From CAZCDS01 sp964497585 (GTDB lineage: Bacteria > Desulfobacterota > Desulfomonilia > Desulfomonilales > Desulfomonilaceae), in contig CAZCDS010000002.1 of NCBI GenBank assembly GCA_964497585.1, positions 62,001 to 126,000 of the forward strand: 64,000 nt of DNA. Reading direction: 5' to 3'. Below, piece after piece: positions 33,909 to 42,839 of this stretch. The notes below the pieces were generated by a model. The model did no database searches. It was not told where the DNA came from and saw only the letters and a list, made by a program, of their open reading frames with translations. Made by a program: the position numbers and the translations under genes. Each line of letters opens with the position of its first letter. Positions within the stretch are counted from its first letter, which is position 1.

Positions 33909-35360
33909 TTGAGTGCGAACGTCAATCTCCCAAGAATCGTGATCGGAGCCCACAAAGGCGGCGCGGGCAAGACATTTCTATCTGTTGGCTTAGTGGCAGC
34001 GCTGTCCAAGCGTGGACTATCGGTTGGTGTGTTCAAGAAGGGTCCCGACTACATCGACGCAGGGTGGCTCGGCTTGGCCGCCGGCCGGCGCTGCTACAAT
34101 CTCGACTCTTTTCTTTTCGACGGAGATACGGTCCGAGCGTCATTCCTGCGAGGTTGCCGCGGGATGGACCTTGGAGTCGTGGAAGGCAATCGGGGCCTCT
34201 TCGACGGGGTCGATTCCGCCGGGACCTATAGCACATCCGAGTTGGCCAAGTTGCTTGAAGCGCCGGTTATCCTGATCATAGACACGAGCAAGATGACGAG
34301 GACCGCCGCTGCTCTGGTGGTGGGCTGTCACACGCTCGATCCGGACCTGGACCTCAAGGCTGTCATCCTGAACCGCGTCGGCGGGACACGTCACGAGCGG
34401 GTTCTTCGCGAGTCCATAGAAGACGCGTCGGGGGTGCCCATCATCGGATCGGTGAAAAAATTGCCGCTGGCCAATTTCCCGCAGCGGCATCTTGGGTTGC
34501 TTCCGTGGCAGGAACATGAGGGCGCCACGGGTTTTGTCGAGGAAGCCGCGCGGGTGGCACAGGAGTGTATAGACCTGGAGAAGGTACTGGAACTGGCTCA
34601 GAGTGCACCCCGATTCGAGGCATCGGAGGGCGTTCCTTCGGTCGACGCAAGCCGGTCGGAAGTCTCGGCCGTATCAATCGGAGTTCTCAGGGACACGGCC
34701 TTCCAGTTCTACTACCCGGAGAATTTGGAGGCCCTCAGCAGGGCAGGAGCCCGTATCGTCGAGGTCAGCGCGCTTGAATCGGAGGAGCTCCCGGAAGTTG
34801 ACGGACTCTACATCGGAGGAGGCTTCCCTGAAACCCATGCCGAGAGGCTGGCGGAAAATACCCGGTTTAAGGATTCGATCCGGAAAGCCGCACAGGAAGG
34901 TTTGCCCGTCTATGCCGAGTGCGGCGGTTTGATGTACCTCTCGCGCCACTTGGCCATCGATGACCATATCTATCCGATGGTCGGGGTTCTTCCGGTGGAG
35001 ACGGTTCTGGAACGGAATCCCCAGGGCCACGGGTACATGGTCGCTGAGGTGGTCGAAGAAAATCCCTTCTATCCGACGGGCACGCTGCTCACGGGGCATG
35101 AGTTCCACTACTCCCGGGTCACGGGATTGGAAGACCCCGCGATCCGGTGCATACTCCGGATCAGCCGAGGGCACGGTATGGACGGCCGACGAGACGGGAT
35201 CTGTACGAACAACGTCCTCGCCACTTATCTCCACGTACACGCCCTTGGAACGCCCCTGTGGGCCACCGGGATCGTCCGCCGGGCCGCCGAGTTCCGTAAA
35301 CGGCGGCGTGCGGGAGAAGGCATTGATAGGAGCCAAACCCACGTAGGCCATGAACCCTGA
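33909..35360 (+). CDS. dsrN: Sirohaem amidase DsrN (CobB/CbiA-type glutamine-dependent amidotransferase)
   Basis: 483 residues, TTG start. The N-terminal ATP-binding dethiobiotin-synthetase-like domain (about 10-200) has the P-loop GAHKGGAGKTFLSVG and KKGPDYIDAGWL. The C-terminal class I glutaminase domain has GLYIGGGFPETHAERL, the catalytic Cys in VYAECGGLMYLS, and its His in NNVLATYLHVHALGTP. The family includes cobyrinate a,c-diamide synthase. In Dsr-containing organisms a homologue, DsrN, amidates sirohaem for DsrAB, and proximity to dsrABD favours that role. No other cobalamin-synthesis genes are nearby. CbiA is the alternative. Confidence 0.8.
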   Translation: MSANVNLPRIVIGAHKGGAGKTFLSVGLVAALSKRGLSVGVFKKGPDYIDAGWLGLAAGRRCYNLDSFLFDGDTVRASFLRGCRGMDLGVVEGNRGLFDGVDSAGTYSTSELAKLLEAPVILIIDTSKMTRTAAALVVGCHTLDPDLDLKAVILNRVGGTRHERVLRESIEDASGVPIIGSVKKLPLANFPQRHLGLLPWQEHEGATGFVEEAARVAQECIDLEKVLELAQSAPRFEASEGVPSVDASRSEVSAVSIGVLRDTAFQFYYPENLEALSRAGARIVEVSALESEELPEVDGLYIGGGFPETHAERLAENTRFKDSIRKAAQEGLPVYAECGGLMYLSRHLAIDDHIYPMVGVLPVETVLERNPQGHGYMVAEVVEENPFYPTGTLLTGHEFHYSRVTGLEDPAIRCILRISRGHGMDGRRDGICTNNVLATYLHVHALGTPLWATGIVRRAAEFRKRRRAGEGIDRSQTHVGHEP

Positions 35361-37293
35361 AGAGCAGATAGAAGAGATCTTCAGCCCTGGCGGCACGCTT
35401 TCCGAGGCCATCGAAGGTTACGAACATCGTCCGCAGCAGACTCAGATGGCTCTGGAGGTCTACCGCGCGCTCCAATCGGGAGACCGCCTTATTGTGGAGG
35501 CTCCAACCGGTACAGGCAAAACTCTGGCATACCTGGTTGCGGCAGCGCTCTCGAGACAACGAGTCGCGGTTTCGACGGGCACGAAGAACCTTCAGGAGCA
35601 GCTTTTCTTCAAGGATATTCCGTTCCTCCGCGAAAAGATCTTTCCCACGCTCAAGGCGGCACTTCTGAAGGGCCGGAGCAATTTCGTGTGCCATACCAGG
35701 CTGCTCCGCTATATCCGGCAGCCCCGTTTCCAGGGCATGGGAGGGACAACCTCCGTAGAAGACATCCTCACCTGGTATCAGTGGACCCGTGACAAGGGAC
35801 AGGGAGACCGCGCCGAACTCGAGAATCTCCCTGACGACGACCCCCTCTGGCCGGAAATTTGTTCCACTACAGAGACGTGCGCGGGAAAGAAATGCCCTGA
35901 CCGGGACGCATGCTTCGTCATGCGTATGAGAGCCCGGGCTGCTGACGCGGACCTCATGGTCGTCAACCACCACCTGCTCACCTCAGATCTTGCGGTGAAA
36001 GAGTCCGGCTTCGGTGAAGTGATCCCTCGCTACGAAGCTTTGATAGTGGACGAAGCCCACGGGTTGGAAGACGCTGCCACAAGTCACTTCGGTTTTCACG
36101 TGAGTCATTTCCGGATAGCAAGGTTGGTACGCGACACAGGCGTGGAGCTGAATGAGGCGGGCATCAGTGAGGGCAAACACCACGATACCCTCAGAGCCCT
36201 GGACGAGACCAGTCGCCGCTTTTTCAAGACCTTTCAGGAGATGGTACCTCCCCGGACGCGAGTCTCCTCGCTCAATCCGGAGCTGCGCGAATCGGGACGC
36301 ATGGTGTGCCAGAACCTGGAGAGCCTTGCCGTCATGCTTGCCAACCTCGCCCAGGAGTCCGAGGAGTTCGAACCGCTCGCGCGGCGTGGCGCGAGCATCC
36401 GGGAGGAACTCGAGACTATCTTGTCGGAAGAGCCGAGCGGCGAGTACGCGTGTTGGTCTGAGGATCGCCAGGGCATACTCATGCTGCACGCGTCCCCGGT
36501 CGATGTTGGAGAGCTGATGAAGTCGCGGCTCTACGAGCGCGTGCGATCGGTGGTGTTCACCTCAGCGACGCTCTCCTCGGGCGGCTCGTTCGATTACTTC
36601 AAATCACGGCTCGGCTTGGACTCTCAGCCGGAGCCTGCTGAAATCCTGCTTGACACGCCTTTTGACTATGATGATCAGACGATTCTGTACGTCCCTAAAT
36701 CACTTCCGGAGCCGAATGCCCCGGGATTCGTCGACGCGGTTTCACCGATTCTCAAGGACGTGCTCGAACGGACTCACGGCCGCGCGTTTGTTCTTTTTAC
36801 CTCCCACCGGAATATGCAACAGGTCCACCGCAGGCTTGTGGGCCATGTTCCTTTTCCGCTGCTCATTCAAGGGTCGAGACCCAAGACCCGTCTCCTGGAG
36901 GAGTTCAAGACGAAGCCGGGCTCGGTGCTTTTTGCGACCTCATCCTTTTGGGAAGGTGTGGACGTACAGGGTGAGGCGCTCTCGTGCGTCGTGGTGGACC
37001 GGCTTCCCTTTGCACCGCCGGATGATCCGATCATCTCAGCGAGAATCGAACGTATCAGGCTTGTGGGGGGGGACCCCTTCGCTTCCTTCCAGGTGCCCAT
37101 GGCTGTGATCGCACTCAAGCAAGGTCTGGGACGGCTTGTTCGCAACCGGTCGGACGTGGGGGTGTTCTGCATTCTGGACATACGGATTCTGACAAAGCCG
37201 TACGGTCGCGTCTTTCTCAAGAGCCTCCACACGGGCCCCCTCCATCGCAATCCCCATCAGATCGACGGTTTCTTTGCTCGCCACGAGCCCTAG
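35350..37293 (+). CDS. dinG: DinG/YoaA-type Fe-S superfamily 2 helicase
   Basis: 647 residues; starts 11 bases inside dsrN, so co-transcribed. Walker A is in VEAPTGTGKTLAYL, the DEAH box in LIVDEAHGLED, and motif VI-like sequence in IALKQGLGRLVRNRSD. Four Cys between motifs Ia and II (FVCHTR, then TETCAGKKCPDRDACF) match the [4Fe-4S] domain of XPD/DinG helicases. Such 5'-3' helicases unwind D-loops and R-loops and aid replication through transcription. The coupling to dsrN is probably only positional. Confidence 0.92.
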   Translation: MNPEEQIEEIFSPGGTLSEAIEGYEHRPQQTQMALEVYRALQSGDRLIVEAPTGTGKTLAYLVAAALSRQRVAVSTGTKNLQEQLFFKDIPFLREKIFPTLKAALLKGRSNFVCHTRLLRYIRQPRFQGMGGTTSVEDILTWYQWTRDKGQGDRAELENLPDDDPLWPEICSTTETCAGKKCPDRDACFVMRMRARAADADLMVVNHHLLTSDLAVKESGFGEVIPRYEALIVDEAHGLEDAATSHFGFHVSHFRIARLVRDTGVELNEAGISEGKHHDTLRALDETSRRFFKTFQEMVPPRTRVSSLNPELRESGRMVCQNLESLAVMLANLAQESEEFEPLARRGASIREELETILSEEPSGEYACWSEDRQGILMLHASPVDVGELMKSRLYERVRSVVFTSATLSSGGSFDYFKSRLGLDSQPEPAEILLDTPFDYDDQTILYVPKSLPEPNAPGFVDAVSPILKDVLERTHGRAFVLFTSHRNMQQVHRRLVGHVPFPLLIQGSRPKTRLLEEFKTKPGSVLFATSSFWEGVDVQGEALSCVVVDRLPFAPPDDPIISARIERIRLVGGDPFASFQVPMAVIALKQGLGRLVRNRSDVGVFCILDIRILTKPYGRVFLKSLHTGPLHRNPHQIDGFFARHEP

Positions 37294-37446
37294 GAAAAAA
37301 CACCTTCTCTATTTCATGTCAATCTGTCCGGCTTGCGGGAGTTGCTTACAGGCCCGGTTTGAGTTAAAAGATGGCGCAAGCAGGGCCACCTTCGGTTATC
37401 CTTATGAGTTCGGCCCTGATTAGGCCTTCGACGCAAGGTTGCACCC

Positions 37447-38679
37447 ATGTCCGGATCCCGCGACGAGAGCGCCAAATCGAAAGAGAGCCGAGCCGAGGTT
37501 TCGCCGGTAGAGCATCCGGCAGGGACTGGCGAGCATTCGAATGGGGATCGGTCATTCCGCGTGGAAGTTGGAGCGGGGACGTTCGATGAACTGACCCTCG
37601 ACCTGTCAGGCAGCATCCACATGGACAACGCGGAACTCGTTCGCACTGAACTGCTCCGGATAGCCGAGAACGAACCGCTGAAAAATCTCCAAATCGATTT
37701 GAGCCGAGTTGACTATTTTGACAGCTCCGGTGCAGCCGTACTTCTGGAACTACGAGAGATTTGCGGGGAACGCGACAATTCGGTCCGGATTGTCAACGTG
37801 CCCGAGCACTTCAGGAGTCTCGTCCGTCAGGCGGATTCCAACGCCTCCCCTGGCCGGGGAATCCTGGCACCCCGAAAGGCGCCCGACTTCTTTGAACAAG
37901 TCGGGATAGCATCCACGCAGCTCTTCCTCACTGGGCAGGAGATTCTCACGTTCATCGGCGCGTCGGTAGTAGCCCTGTGGCAGGACCTTTCGCGGCCCAC
38001 CAGGATGAAGTGGGAAAGCCTTGGCAGGCTCATAGAGAGATGCGCGAGCGACGCGATACCGATCGTTACGGCCCTGAGCTTCTTGATGGGCGCCGTACTT
38101 GCTTTCCAGGCGGCCATTCAGCTCCGCAAGTTCGGTGCCAACATCTTTGTGGCGGACCTGGTGAGCGTTTCCATCTGTATCGAGATGGGACCGCTGCTCA
38201 CTGCCATGATTGTCGCGGGCAGGTCCGGCGCGGGGTTCGCAGCGCACATCGGAACCATGCAGGTTACCGAAGAGGTCGATGCCCTGAGAATCATGGCCAT
38301 CGATCCGATGCGATACCTCGTCTCGCCGAGGATCATCGCGGTTGCGCTTGCCTTGCCGGGCCTCACGTTGATCGCCGATATGGTCGGCATTCTGGGCGGT
38401 TGCGTGGTGGCCGTTCTTTCGCTGGATCTGACGCCGACCACCTACCTCAACCAGGTAACGAAGATACTTGAGGTGAGCGACGTGGCCAAAGGCCTGACCA
38501 AGAGCCTTGCCTTCGGTGTGGAGATAGCGTTGATCGGCTGCTTTAGAGGATTCCAGGTGCGAGGAGGAGCGGAAAGCGTCGGAACAGCCACGACCTCGGC
38601 GGTTGTCACGTCCATCTTCATCATTGTCGCTACCGACGCGGTCTTTTCCATGTTGTTTCATTATGTTCGCCTGATCTGA
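37447..38679 (+). CDS. mlaE: MlaE-type lipid ABC permease with N-terminal STAS domain
   Basis: 410 residues. The first 145 residues form a STAS domain (LTLDLSGSIHMDNAEL, IDLSRVDYFDSSGAAVLLELRE), which in E. coli is a separate protein, MlaB. The permease part follows (about 155-410) with MlaE-family motifs: GAVLAFQAAIQLRKFGAN, MGPLLTAMIVAGRSGAGFAAHIGTM, EVDALRIMAIDPMRYLVSPRI and GCFRGFQVRGGAESVG, plus five or so hydrophobic segments. It opens a four-gene MCE transporter operon moving phospholipids between the inner and outer membrane. Confidence 0.93.
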   Translation: MSGSRDESAKSKESRAEVSPVEHPAGTGEHSNGDRSFRVEVGAGTFDELTLDLSGSIHMDNAELVRTELLRIAENEPLKNLQIDLSRVDYFDSSGAAVLLELREICGERDNSVRIVNVPEHFRSLVRQADSNASPGRGILAPRKAPDFFEQVGIASTQLFLTGQEILTFIGASVVALWQDLSRPTRMKWESLGRLIERCASDAIPIVTALSFLMGAVLAFQAAIQLRKFGANIFVADLVSVSICIEMGPLLTAMIVAGRSGAGFAAHIGTMQVTEEVDALRIMAIDPMRYLVSPRIIAVALALPGLTLIADMVGILGGCVVAVLSLDLTPTTYLNQVTKILEVSDVAKGLTKSLAFGVEIALIGCFRGFQVRGGAESVGTATTSAVVTSIFIIVATDAVFSMLFHYVRLI

Positions 38680-38699
38680 GGGATAGGTGACGCGAGAGA

Positions 38700-38717
38700 G
38701 CCGTCCCCGAGGACGGC
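38700..38717 (+). other. Perfect hairpin between mlaE and mlaF
   Basis: GCCGTCC / CCGA / GGACGGC forms a seven-pair stem with a tetraloop 22 nt before the GTG of mlaF. No T-run; may stabilise or pause the operon mRNA. Confidence 0.45.
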
Positions 38718-38738
38718 CCGAGGAGAGTTACCGGAACC

Positions 38739-39530
38739 GTGACCGAACAGACCAAAAAAGAGGGTGTCACTCTTCCCATCATCTCGGTAAGGAACGTTTT
38801 TGCGGGGTACGGAGACCAAACTATCATCGAGAGGATTAATTTCGATGTGTACCGAGGAGAGGTCCTTGCCATCCTGGGTCGTTCGGGATGCGGTAAGACG
38901 ACCCTGTTCAAAGTTATGGTCGGCCTCCTCGAACCGATTGAAGGTGAGGTGACGATCGACGGCGTCAAGGTGATCCCACTGTCGGAAGGCGGCTCGGACC
39001 AAGTGCTGCGAAGAATCGGCGTGCTTTTCCAATCCGGCGCTCTTTTCTCATCGATGACCATCGCCGAGAATGTGGCGCTGCCGCTCAGGCAGCAGACGGA
39101 TCTGGACGAGAAGACCGTTGAGCGCGTCGTGAGTATGAAGCTTGCCGAGGTGGGATTGGCCGGGTACGAGGGGTATCTCCCCTCGGAGTTGAGCGGCGGC
39201 ATGCAGAAGAGGGCGGCACTGGCCCGGGCTGTTGCTCTGGATCCGAAGATTCTCTTCTTTGACGAGCCGTCCGCAGGACTCGATCCGGTTACGAGCGCTC
39301 GGCTCGATGAGATGATCCTGGAGATCAACAGAAACCTTGGAACCACCATGGTGATCGTAACTCACGAGTTGGTGAGCGTACTGACGGTGGCCCATCGCGT
39401 GGTCATGCTCGACGGCGATGACAAAACCGTCATTTCTCAGGGAAGTCCCGGCGAACTGATAGACTCGAAAGACCAGAGGGTGCGGGATTTTTTTCACCGA
39501 TCCCCAGCTCGTCACCAATCGGGGCGGTGA
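38739..39530 (+). CDS. mlaF: MlaF-type ABC transporter ATP-binding protein
   Basis: 263 residues, GTG start. Walker A GRSGCGKTTL, Q-loop IGVLFQSGALFSSMT, signature LSGGMQKRAALARA and Walker B KILFFDEPSAGLDPVTS, then switch His in VTHEL. The Q-loop sequence with SGALFSSMTIAENV is typical of MlaF. It energises the MlaE permease encoded just upstream. Confidence 0.95.
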   Translation: MTEQTKKEGVTLPIISVRNVFAGYGDQTIIERINFDVYRGEVLAILGRSGCGKTTLFKVMVGLLEPIEGEVTIDGVKVIPLSEGGSDQVLRRIGVLFQSGALFSSMTIAENVALPLRQQTDLDEKTVERVVSMKLAEVGLAGYEGYLPSELSGGMQKRAALARAVALDPKILFFDEPSAGLDPVTSARLDEMILEINRNLGTTMVIVTHELVSVLTVAHRVVMLDGDDKTVISQGSPGELIDSKDQRVRDFFHRSPARHQSGR

Positions 39531-39597
39531 ATAACAGCGGGGGCCCGGCGACACAACAGACGGCTCGCCGGAAAGAACCCCGAAAGCAGGAGAAACC

Positions 39598-40467
39598 ATG
39601 CCCGGTCAAGCAAGCAAATTCAAAATCGGCTTATTCGTCGTGGCGAGTATCCTCCTCGGCATGGTGATGCTGATCTGGCTCGGCGCCACCCGGTTTTTCT
39701 CGCCTTCCCACAAAGTCGTAGCCTACTTCAGCGAAAGCGTTCAGGGACTGAACGTGGACAGCCCGGTCAAGTTCCGGGGCGTGACCATAGGGAGGGTTTA
39801 CAGTATTCGGATGGCCCCTGACGCCAAGCACGTGGAAGTCGTCATGGCGTTGGACCGGAGCTTCAAGGTATCCCGCGACCTCGGCGTCAGGGCGGACCAC
39901 CTGGGACTGACGGGGATGAAGTACCTGGAGATGGACAGGTACGGGAAGAAGCGTCGTCGGCAGCCAGAAGCCTTGGATTTCAAGCCCCACTATCCCAGGA
40001 TAACGGCGTACCCCTCAGAACTCAGGCAAATCGGAAATGAAGTCGGGGACATATTCCGAAAGGTGAAAGGTGTCGACATCGAGGAGATTTCAAGGCACCT
40101 TCTCAACATCTCGGCGAAACTTGACAGAATGATGCGCGATCCGAAGGTCGACAACATTGCCGTCGATGCCGCGGAAGCCGTTAAACAGCTCAAAGAGGTG
40201 GCCACAAAGATCAACGGCGAAGTGGACCGGATGAAAGCTGGAAGAAGGATTGCAAGAACTCTTGACAACTCGACGGAATTATTGCAGGAACTAAAAAAGA
40301 CCGCGACGAGCGCCGATCAGCTTATTCACAGAACGGATAACAATATCAACCGAATAAGTCAGAAAATTGACCGAGCTGCCGGCAATCTCGTGGACTTCAG
40401 CGAGAGGCTCCAAACGGAGCCGATCAGAACGCTCTTCAGGGGAAAGCCGGAAGAAGGAGGCAAATGA
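39598..40467 (+). CDS. mlaD: MCE-domain substrate-binding protein, MlaD-like
   Basis: 289 residues. One N-terminal membrane helix (IGLFVVASILLGMVMLIWLGATRFF) and one MCE domain (about 38-115: VVAYFSESVQGLNVDSPVKFRGVTIGRV, LTGMKYLEMD). A long helical C-terminal part follows with heptad character (about 140-275), longer than E. coli MlaD and more like MCE proteins that build a periplasmic tunnel. Its hexamer would conduct lipids between MlaFE and the outer membrane. Confidence 0.92.
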   Translation: MPGQASKFKIGLFVVASILLGMVMLIWLGATRFFSPSHKVVAYFSESVQGLNVDSPVKFRGVTIGRVYSIRMAPDAKHVEVVMALDRSFKVSRDLGVRADHLGLTGMKYLEMDRYGKKRRRQPEALDFKPHYPRITAYPSELRQIGNEVGDIFRKVKGVDIEEISRHLLNISAKLDRMMRDPKVDNIAVDAAEAVKQLKEVATKINGEVDRMKAGRRIARTLDNSTELLQELKKTATSADQLIHRTDNNINRISQKIDRAAGNLVDFSERLQTEPIRTLFRGKPEEGGK

Positions 40468-40569
40468 ATCAGGCAGGCCTCCGACAGCCGGCCCACGGGA
40501 CGCCGGCGCGGGCGGCCCTCCGAGCGCGGGGCAACTGCCGGCGCAACAGGATGTATCGACGCGGATACC

Positions 40570-41454
40570 ATGAGTGGCCGAGAAGTGAGGAAACGAGCCG
40601 TCAGACCGCTTAGCAGGAAAATCGTTCGGGAGCGTCCTCTCCCCTTCTTCGTGGCGTCCCCTTTCCTGGGTGTCTTCTTAGCCGGAATCGCAATGCTTTT
40701 CCAGGGCTGCGGGCTCACCGCCAGGGATGCCATAACCTATCATACGTTCCACTATCCGGCCCCGTCGAGAGACGTTCCCACGCCCGCACCCGGCACCCTC
40801 ATGATATACCGGTTTCTCCTCGACCCGTCGGTAGAGACGGGTTTTCTGGTCGTGGCCCGTCCCAAGGGGAAAGCCAGGCCGCTGACCTATCAACGGTGGG
40901 CCCACAATCCAGCAGACATGATCACGGACCTCGTTCAGCGTGACATCGCAGACGCAGGCCTTTTCTCGAAGACGGTGGGTCAGTCGAGCAACGATCGCTA
41001 TCGATACGCGCTCGAAGGAACCGTACAGGAGCTCGGGGGAAAGGTCTCACAGGGCAAAACTTACGCGGTTGTCCACGTCCATGCAACGCTCACGGACTTT
41101 GGAGTACCCCTGGGAATCGACAAGACGCTGATGGAGCGCGAGTACCGAATAGCCAAACCGTGCAAGGATTCTAGCCCGGGGGGGATCATCGACGGGCTCA
41201 ACCATGCCGTCAAAGAGCTGTCCATGCGCCTTCGAAGCGATATCCGGGCGACGCTCAAGGCCAGCGGCAGGATTCCTGCCGAGGCCGGAGGCGTGTCCGA
41301 TGACGTCGTACGGATGGGTGGCAAGGGGAAATGCTCTAAAGACAAATCCTCCCGTGACTCCCCCGTACCGAAGAGTTCCCCGCAGCCTACAGCCACATAT
41401 TTGATTCGCTATACGAGTTCAGCCGAGCGGTTCTTTGTCCCGCCTGTGGCATGA
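40570..41454 (+). CDS. MCE-associated outer-membrane lipoprotein (PqiC/ABC auxiliary type)
   Basis: 294 residues. A positively charged start and hydrophobic segment lead to a lipobox (AMLFQGCG, acylated Cys at about residue 50). The mature part follows the ABC-type transport auxiliary pattern seen in PqiC-like proteins (MIYRFLLDPSVETGFLVVARPKG, YQRWAHNPADMITDLVQRDIADAGLFSKTV, YRYALEGTVQEL). It closes the mlaEFD operon and probably docks the MCE tunnel to the outer membrane in place of MlaC/MlaA, neither of which is encoded here. The C-terminal 50 residues are Ser/Lys-rich and disordered. Confidence 0.82.
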   Translation: MSGREVRKRAVRPLSRKIVRERPLPFFVASPFLGVFLAGIAMLFQGCGLTARDAITYHTFHYPAPSRDVPTPAPGTLMIYRFLLDPSVETGFLVVARPKGKARPLTYQRWAHNPADMITDLVQRDIADAGLFSKTVGQSSNDRYRYALEGTVQELGGKVSQGKTYAVVHVHATLTDFGVPLGIDKTLMEREYRIAKPCKDSSPGGIIDGLNHAVKELSMRLRSDIRATLKASGRIPAEAGGVSDDVVRMGGKGKCSKDKSSRDSPVPKSSPQPTATYLIRYTSSAERFFVPPVA

Positions 41455-41517
41455 TTCCGCCCAGGATGATGCGTGCAAGAAGTCGCGCCAGGGAAGAACG
41501 CTTGTCCCTCCGGGAAA

Positions 41518-42174
41518 TCATGCGGTCCGGCGGTCCTTTTTCAGTTGGCTGAGGGCCCAGAGGCCGAGATCTCTTATTTCCGTAGCGACCACAGCGGGGT
41601 TCTTGCGGATTTCTGCCTCGTCCAATCGGCAGACGATCCAGCCTCGTTCTTTCAACGAGCGGTGCTTGTCATTCTCTTTGGAGCGCAGCTGTTCCGTCTT
41701 TTCCTTGGAGTCCCCACCGTTACATTCGATAGCGATCTTGATGTGCCCCTTGCCGTCACCGAGCGGCCAGAAGAGGGCTAGGTCGACGGTGAAGAGGATT
41801 TCCCCCGACTCCTCATCCTTGACCGGATACTTGGGAATCAGGCGGCAGCATTCAGCCTTCTGCTCATGGAAAAAGAGACGGTGGTGCATCAGGTCGTCGA
41901 GCCATACCACTCCGGTGGGCACACCCTGCCCATCCTCTCCTTGTCCCTTCCGCACGACCCCGGCCGAATCGAGAAAACCGCCGGAAGAGATCCGCATCTT
42001 TAATGGATCGGGTTCTCCCCTACACCAGGTGGGCTGAGCACCGGGGAGCTGGAGGAATTCGAGGAGAAGCAACCTTTCGGAGGGAGAGCGGCACAACTCG
42101 AGGTGGCTTCTGACCCGGTTTTCCAGCCTTCCCAGGATATCCTGCAATCTCTTCTCAACCGCATCTTCCAGCAT
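41518..42174 (-). CDS. PD-(D/E)XK-like nuclease, DUF559-type core, orphan
   Basis: 218 residues; GAGGGGG five nt before the ATG. The C-terminal half resembles very-short-patch-repair/DUF559 endonucleases: VDLALFWPL supplies the Asp, IAIECNG the second acidic strand (E-x-N instead of the usual E-x-D/K), and DKHRSLKERGWIVCRLDEAEI the conserved helix-strand. The N-terminal 100 residues are unrecognised. No methyltransferase or helicase is next to it, so it is an orphan; active or not depends on the E-x-N change. Convergent with the MCE lipoprotein gene. Confidence 0.7.
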   Translation of the reverse strand: MLEDAVEKRLQDILGRLENRVRSHLELCRSPSERLLLLEFLQLPGAQPTWCRGEPDPLKMRISSGGFLDSAGVVRKGQGEDGQGVPTGVVWLDDLMHHRLFFHEQKAECCRLIPKYPVKDEESGEILFTVDLALFWPLGDGKGHIKIAIECNGGDSKEKTEQLRSKENDKHRSLKERGWIVCRLDEAEIRKNPAVVATEIRDLGLWALSQLKKDRRTA

Positions 42175-42335
42175 GCTTACCCCCTCACGTGCTCCTCTGC
42201 CGGCATCGGCGGGCAGAGAGCTTCGCCACGTATGTCCGGCTCGTTTGTGTTCGCTCGGACGCAGCCATGGGGAACCTTCGGCATCCGCCGTTCGTCCCCG
42301 CGCTTCACCTTCGGATAGTCATTAGTATAGCTAAC

Positions 42336-42358
42336 TGACATCAAAACTCAAGATGTCA
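42336..42358. promoter_or_regulatory. Candidate operator: TGACATC-N9-GATGTCA
   Basis: Perfect 7-bp inverted repeat with AT-rich spacer AAAACTCAA, in the middle of the gap upstream of the redox cluster. The half-site with flank, ACTGACATCA, recurs at 42810-42819, 20 bases before the first start codon. Confidence 0.4.
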
Positions 42359-42668
42359 TCTTTCGCAGGGTGGAATTCGGGCTTCCGGAGCGGGAAATCA
42401 TGCTAATCTGCCGGAAATTCAGGCACGTCGCTGCGGAGGGGCGGGATGCGCTGCACCCGACCGCGCGCCGGGCACGGGAGAAATTTCCCACCGCAATCTC
42501 ACCCTCTATTCAAAAGCATTTCGGACTGTTCGCCCTGATCCGCATCGCTCCGACAGGCTCACAAAGGTCGTGCTTGACAAAGCACTTGACCCATGGCACC
42601 ATGAGCCGCTTCGTTTAGTTCAACTGAATTATTCTGCGCGTTGGAATACCGAACCGACGAAGTCGACA

Positions 42669-42720
42669 CGGACAAACATGTCCGAACAGTCCTTATTTTC
42701 AGGACAAACCGCGGTCCGGA
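42669..42720 (+). promoter_or_regulatory. Possible alternative-hairpin leader
   Basis: CGGACA-AACA-TGTCCG (42669-42684) and GTCCT-N7-AGGAC (42689-42705) are two local stems. TGTCC of the first can pair instead with GGACA (42702-42706), and GGTCC (42714-42717 region) offers a further partner. The arrangement resembles an attenuator but is untested. Confidence 0.3.
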
Positions 42721-42839
42721 GGTAGGTCAACGGTAAACGCGCGGACTCTGCGCGCGGACGAGCAGGACGTACCATGCGCTCATCGCACAGCTGCAGAAGC
42801 ATATAACATACTGACATCATTGAGAAAGGAGAACCTCGA

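Larger units (their letters stand above)
42175..42839. other. 665-base regulatory gap upstream of the redox cluster
   Basis: No gene supported. It contains a perfect inverted repeat (42336-42358), a repeated ACTGACATCA (42334-42343 and 42810-42819), a TTGACA inside GTGCTTGACAAAGCAC (near 42570), and a run of mutually complementary GGAC/GTCC blocks (42669-42720). Upstream of ten same-strand genes, this is the likely control region. Confidence 0.55.

Noticed and set aside
33909..35360. Cobalamin biosynthesis (cbiA) and an upstream cobalamin riboswitch
   Set aside because: No other cobalamin genes occur here, no B12-box was seen in the short leader, and the dsr neighbourhood favours DsrN.
42560..42620. 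TTGACA at 42574-42579 as promoter of the redox cluster
   Set aside because: No acceptable -10 follows at 16-18 bases (CACCAT at best), so it is mentioned only as part of the gap.
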